Positions 62,377-64,000 of a DNA stretch of 64,000 bases are shown in pieces; within the stretch, counting starts at the first letter, position 1; the number at the start of each line of letters is the position of its first letter. Made by a program: the position numbers and the translations under genes. The stretch spans positions 1,730,001 through 1,794,000 of the forward strand of contig NZ_CP015455.1 in the NCBI RefSeq assembly GCF_001888165.1, written 5' to 3'. The stretch is from Syntrophotalea acetylenica. GTDB taxonomy: Bacteria; Desulfobacterota; Desulfuromonadia; Desulfuromonadales; Syntrophotaleaceae. The notes beneath the pieces were generated by a model. That model made no database searches and was not told the DNA's origin. It was given only the letters and a program-made list of their open reading frames with translations.

Positions 62377-63294
62377 TCAGGAAGCCGTGGCATTGCGCCG
62401 TTTCTTCATATCGTCCCAGACCAGAAGAACCGGGCTGGCGACGAAAATAGAGGAATAGGTGCCAATCAGAATCCCGACCAGCATGGCGAAGGCGAAATTG
62501 TGAATGACCCCGCCGCCGAACAGAAACAAAGCCAACACGACAAGCAACGTGGTGCCCGAGGTGAGAATCGTGCGGGACAGAGTTTCATTGATGCTGCCAT
62601 TGACCGTCTGATCGAAGGACTGCTTCGGATGCCGCCCGATATTTTCGCGAATCCGATCGTACACGATGATGGTGTCGTTCAGTGAATATCCGATGATGGC
62701 CAGGAACGCGGCAATGATCGGCAGGTCGATCTCCTTGCCGAACAGGGAGAACGCTCCGAGGGTAATGAGCACATCGTGCGCCAGGGCAATGACAGCGCCG
62801 ACGGCGAATTTGAATTCGAAGCGAATGGTAATGTAGATCAGTACCCCGATCATGGCAAACAGGATAGCCATAAGCCCTTTTTTGCGCAGATCCTTGCCCA
62901 CCTGTGGTCCGACCATTTCAACGCGCCGGATATCCACCGTTCCTTTACCGTAAGCCTGTTCAAGATGCGCGCCGACCTGCTGCGCCATCCCCTCGAGTTC
63001 GGAACTGGTGTCCTGCAGGCGAAGCATGAACTCCTGCGAGTCCCCCTCGAATTTCTGCACCAACAGACCTTTCAGGTGCATGCCCTTGAGGGCGGATTTG
63101 ATATCGGCGGCCCGGGTGGCTTCGGAGAATTTGACCTGGATCAGGGTACCACCGGCAAAATCAATGCCGTATTCAGGTCCGCCTCTGGCAATCAGGGAAA
63201 CAAGCCCGGCAACCACCAGCAACAGAGAAAAGATCAGCGCCAGCTTGCGCCGGCCGACAAAGTTGATATTGATATCGTGCTTGACGATTTGCAT
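62377..63294 (-). CDS. secF: Protein translocase subunit SecF
   Basis: 305 residues with six membrane segments; the first (LALIFSLLLVVAGLVSLIARG) is followed by a periplasmic domain starting YGIDFAGGTLIQV. Family motifs are SLNDTIIVYDRIREN and the GVLIYITIRFEFKFAVGAV segment. RND-like partner of SecD that uses the proton motive force to assist Sec export. Follows secD after 10 bases. Confidence 0.95.
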   Translation of the reverse strand: MQIVKHDININFVGRRKLALIFSLLLVVAGLVSLIARGGPEYGIDFAGGTLIQVKFSEATRAADIKSALKGMHLKGLLVQKFEGDSQEFMLRLQDTSSELEGMAQQVGAHLEQAYGKGTVDIRRVEMVGPQVGKDLRKKGLMAILFAMIGVLIYITIRFEFKFAVGAVIALAHDVLITLGAFSLFGKEIDLPIIAAFLAIIGYSLNDTIIVYDRIRENIGRHPKQSFDQTVNGSINETLSRTILTSGTTLLVVLALFLFGGGVIHNFAFAMLVGILIGTYSSIFVASPVLLVWDDMKKRRNATAS

Positions 63295-63304
63295 GCCACC
63301 CTCC

Positions 63305-64000
63305 CTAGATACTCAACCGCTTGACCTGGTAACGTTCCAGGAAAAAGTCGAAAACTACGCGCGAAACAAAGATGGCCGTAAAAAGGGAAGATACAATCCC
63401 CACCGACAGGGTCACGGCGAATCCTTTGACCGGGCCGGTGCCGAACTGGAACAGCACCAAAGCGGCGATCAAGGTTGTAATATTGGCATCCATAATCGTC
63501 AAAAAAGCCTTGCTGTAACCAGCCTCAAGCGCATTTCGGACCGTTTTTCCAAGACGCAGTTCCTCGCGGATACGTTCGTAAATCAGCACGTTGGCGTCGA
63601 CGGCCATTCCCAGAGTCAGCACAATACCGCCGATCCCCGGCAGGGTGAGACTGGCCTTGAAGAGGCTGAGCAGCGCCAGAATGAATATCAGATTGAGCAC
63701 CAGCGCCAGGTTTGCCACCAGTCCGGCGAGATTGTAATAGATTGCCATGGCAACCACCACAGCGACGCTGCCGATAATGACCGACAAAATCCCCTGATTG
63801 ATGGAATCGAGACCGAGGGACGGACCCACTGTACGATTTTCGAGAATGGTAACCGGCGCGGGCAGCGAACCGGCACGCAGAACAATCGCCAGGTCGGTGG
63901 CCTCCTGCTCGTCAAAGGAACCGGAGATCTGTGCACTGCCGCCGGAGATCCTCTCGCGTATGACCGGTGCCGAGTAGACAGTATCGTCCAGCACGATGGC
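63305..64000 (-). CDS. secD: Protein translocase subunit SecD (5' end cut by window)
   Basis: The C-terminal 231 residues of Sec[26 protein letters not shown], five membrane segments, and [37 protein letters not shown], the motif shared with SecF. The N terminus with the first membrane segment and periplasmic P1 domain lies beyond position 64000. Operon order secD-secF on the minus strand. Confidence 0.95.
   Translation of the reverse strand, partial: AIVLDDTVYSAPVIRERISGGSAQISGSFDEQEATDLAIVLRAGSLPAPVTILENRTVGPSLGLDSINQGILSVIIGSVAVVVAMAIYYNLAGLVANLALVLNLIFILALLSLFKASLTLPGIGGIVLTLGMAVDANVLIYERIREELRLGKTVRNALEAGYSKAFLTIMDANITTLIAALVLFQFGTGPVKGFAVTLSVGIVSSLFTAIFVSRVVFDFFLERYQVKRLSI

Noticed and set aside
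1-64000. tRNA genes, rRNA, insertion sequences, prophage or CRISPR arrays
   Set aside because: Scanning for TPsiC-like GGTTCGA contexts, transposase-like frames and short direct repeats found only hits inside protein genes.

Overview
This window looks like the chromosome of an anaerobic deltaproteobacterium of the Desulfuromonadales type; a Pelobacter/Syntrophotalea-like fermenter is my best guess. The reasons are a sensory [FeFe] hydrogenase, a selenocysteine-containing NAD-linked formate dehydrogenase with FocA, a B12-dependent (class II) ribonucleotide reductase, an IscR/IscS/IscU set, and the gene order pheA-tyrA-aroA-cmk-ispH-rpsA-sppA-ihfB. I see no phage, insertion sequence, CRISPR array or tRNA gene. 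Nearly everything is ordinary core or metabolic chromosome.

Layout. 1-2742 (minus): amidohydrolase (cut by the window edge), panD, panC and panB, preceded by a promoter and a structured leader RNA ending in a terminator (2779-3003), a candidate riboswitch-like pan leader. 3442-6752 (plus): H2-sensing module of a thioredoxin-like 2Fe-2S protein, a sensory [FeFe] hydrogenase with PAS, and a SpoIIE-type phosphatase carrying two frameshifts. 6824-8769 (minus): a radical SAM protein with an N-terminal SPASM-like domain, a small Ala/Glu-rich lipoprotein and an unknown 92-residue protein. 9011-18448: a formate island of focA (plus), then mobA, fdhD, a Cam-type gamma carbonic anhydrase, selenoprotein FdhA (UGA at 14400-14402 with a SECIS hairpin), and NuoF-, 2Fe-2S- and NuoE-like electron-transfer subunits, with a long leader. 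The subunits should couple formate oxidation (or CO2 reduction) to NAD(H).

18672-24861 (minus): hpt, adenine deaminase, ksgA, DUF2062 protein, tsaD, PIN-PhoH ATPase. 25162-29966 (plus): NrdR-box-like sites and nrdJ, a YkgJ-like protein, an MFS transporter and a glycerophosphodiesterase. 30079-30195: a 38-residue rubredoxin-like protein. 30266-35529 (minus): sulfur-trafficking operon cysE-iscR-iscS-iscU-mnmA-mtaB. 35648-45497 (minus): thioesterase, mutM, an NSS transporter (frameshifted), and a peptide ABC transporter operon with a stand-alone MshEN protein between the permease genes and two lipoproteins (LolB-like, TPR) upstream. 45722-48196 (plus): APH-AAA fusion, then an anti-sigma antagonist/serine kinase pair. 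48329-50106: lgt and an RluA-family synthase. 50290-50566 (plus): a convincing 6S RNA gene. 50610-59002 (minus): thioesterase, ihfB, sppA, rpsA, ispH, cmk, aroA, tyrA, pheA. 59176-60363: aminotransferase. 60560-64000: recJ, secF, secD (cut by the window edge).

A recurrent oddity is that four otherwise intact genes (the SpoIIE phosphatase, the NSS transporter, sppA, aroA) are broken by five events. All five look like the loss of a single base in a G or C run. This points to homopolymer undercalls in the assembly or real slippage, and it should be resolved before any of these genes is called a pseudogene.
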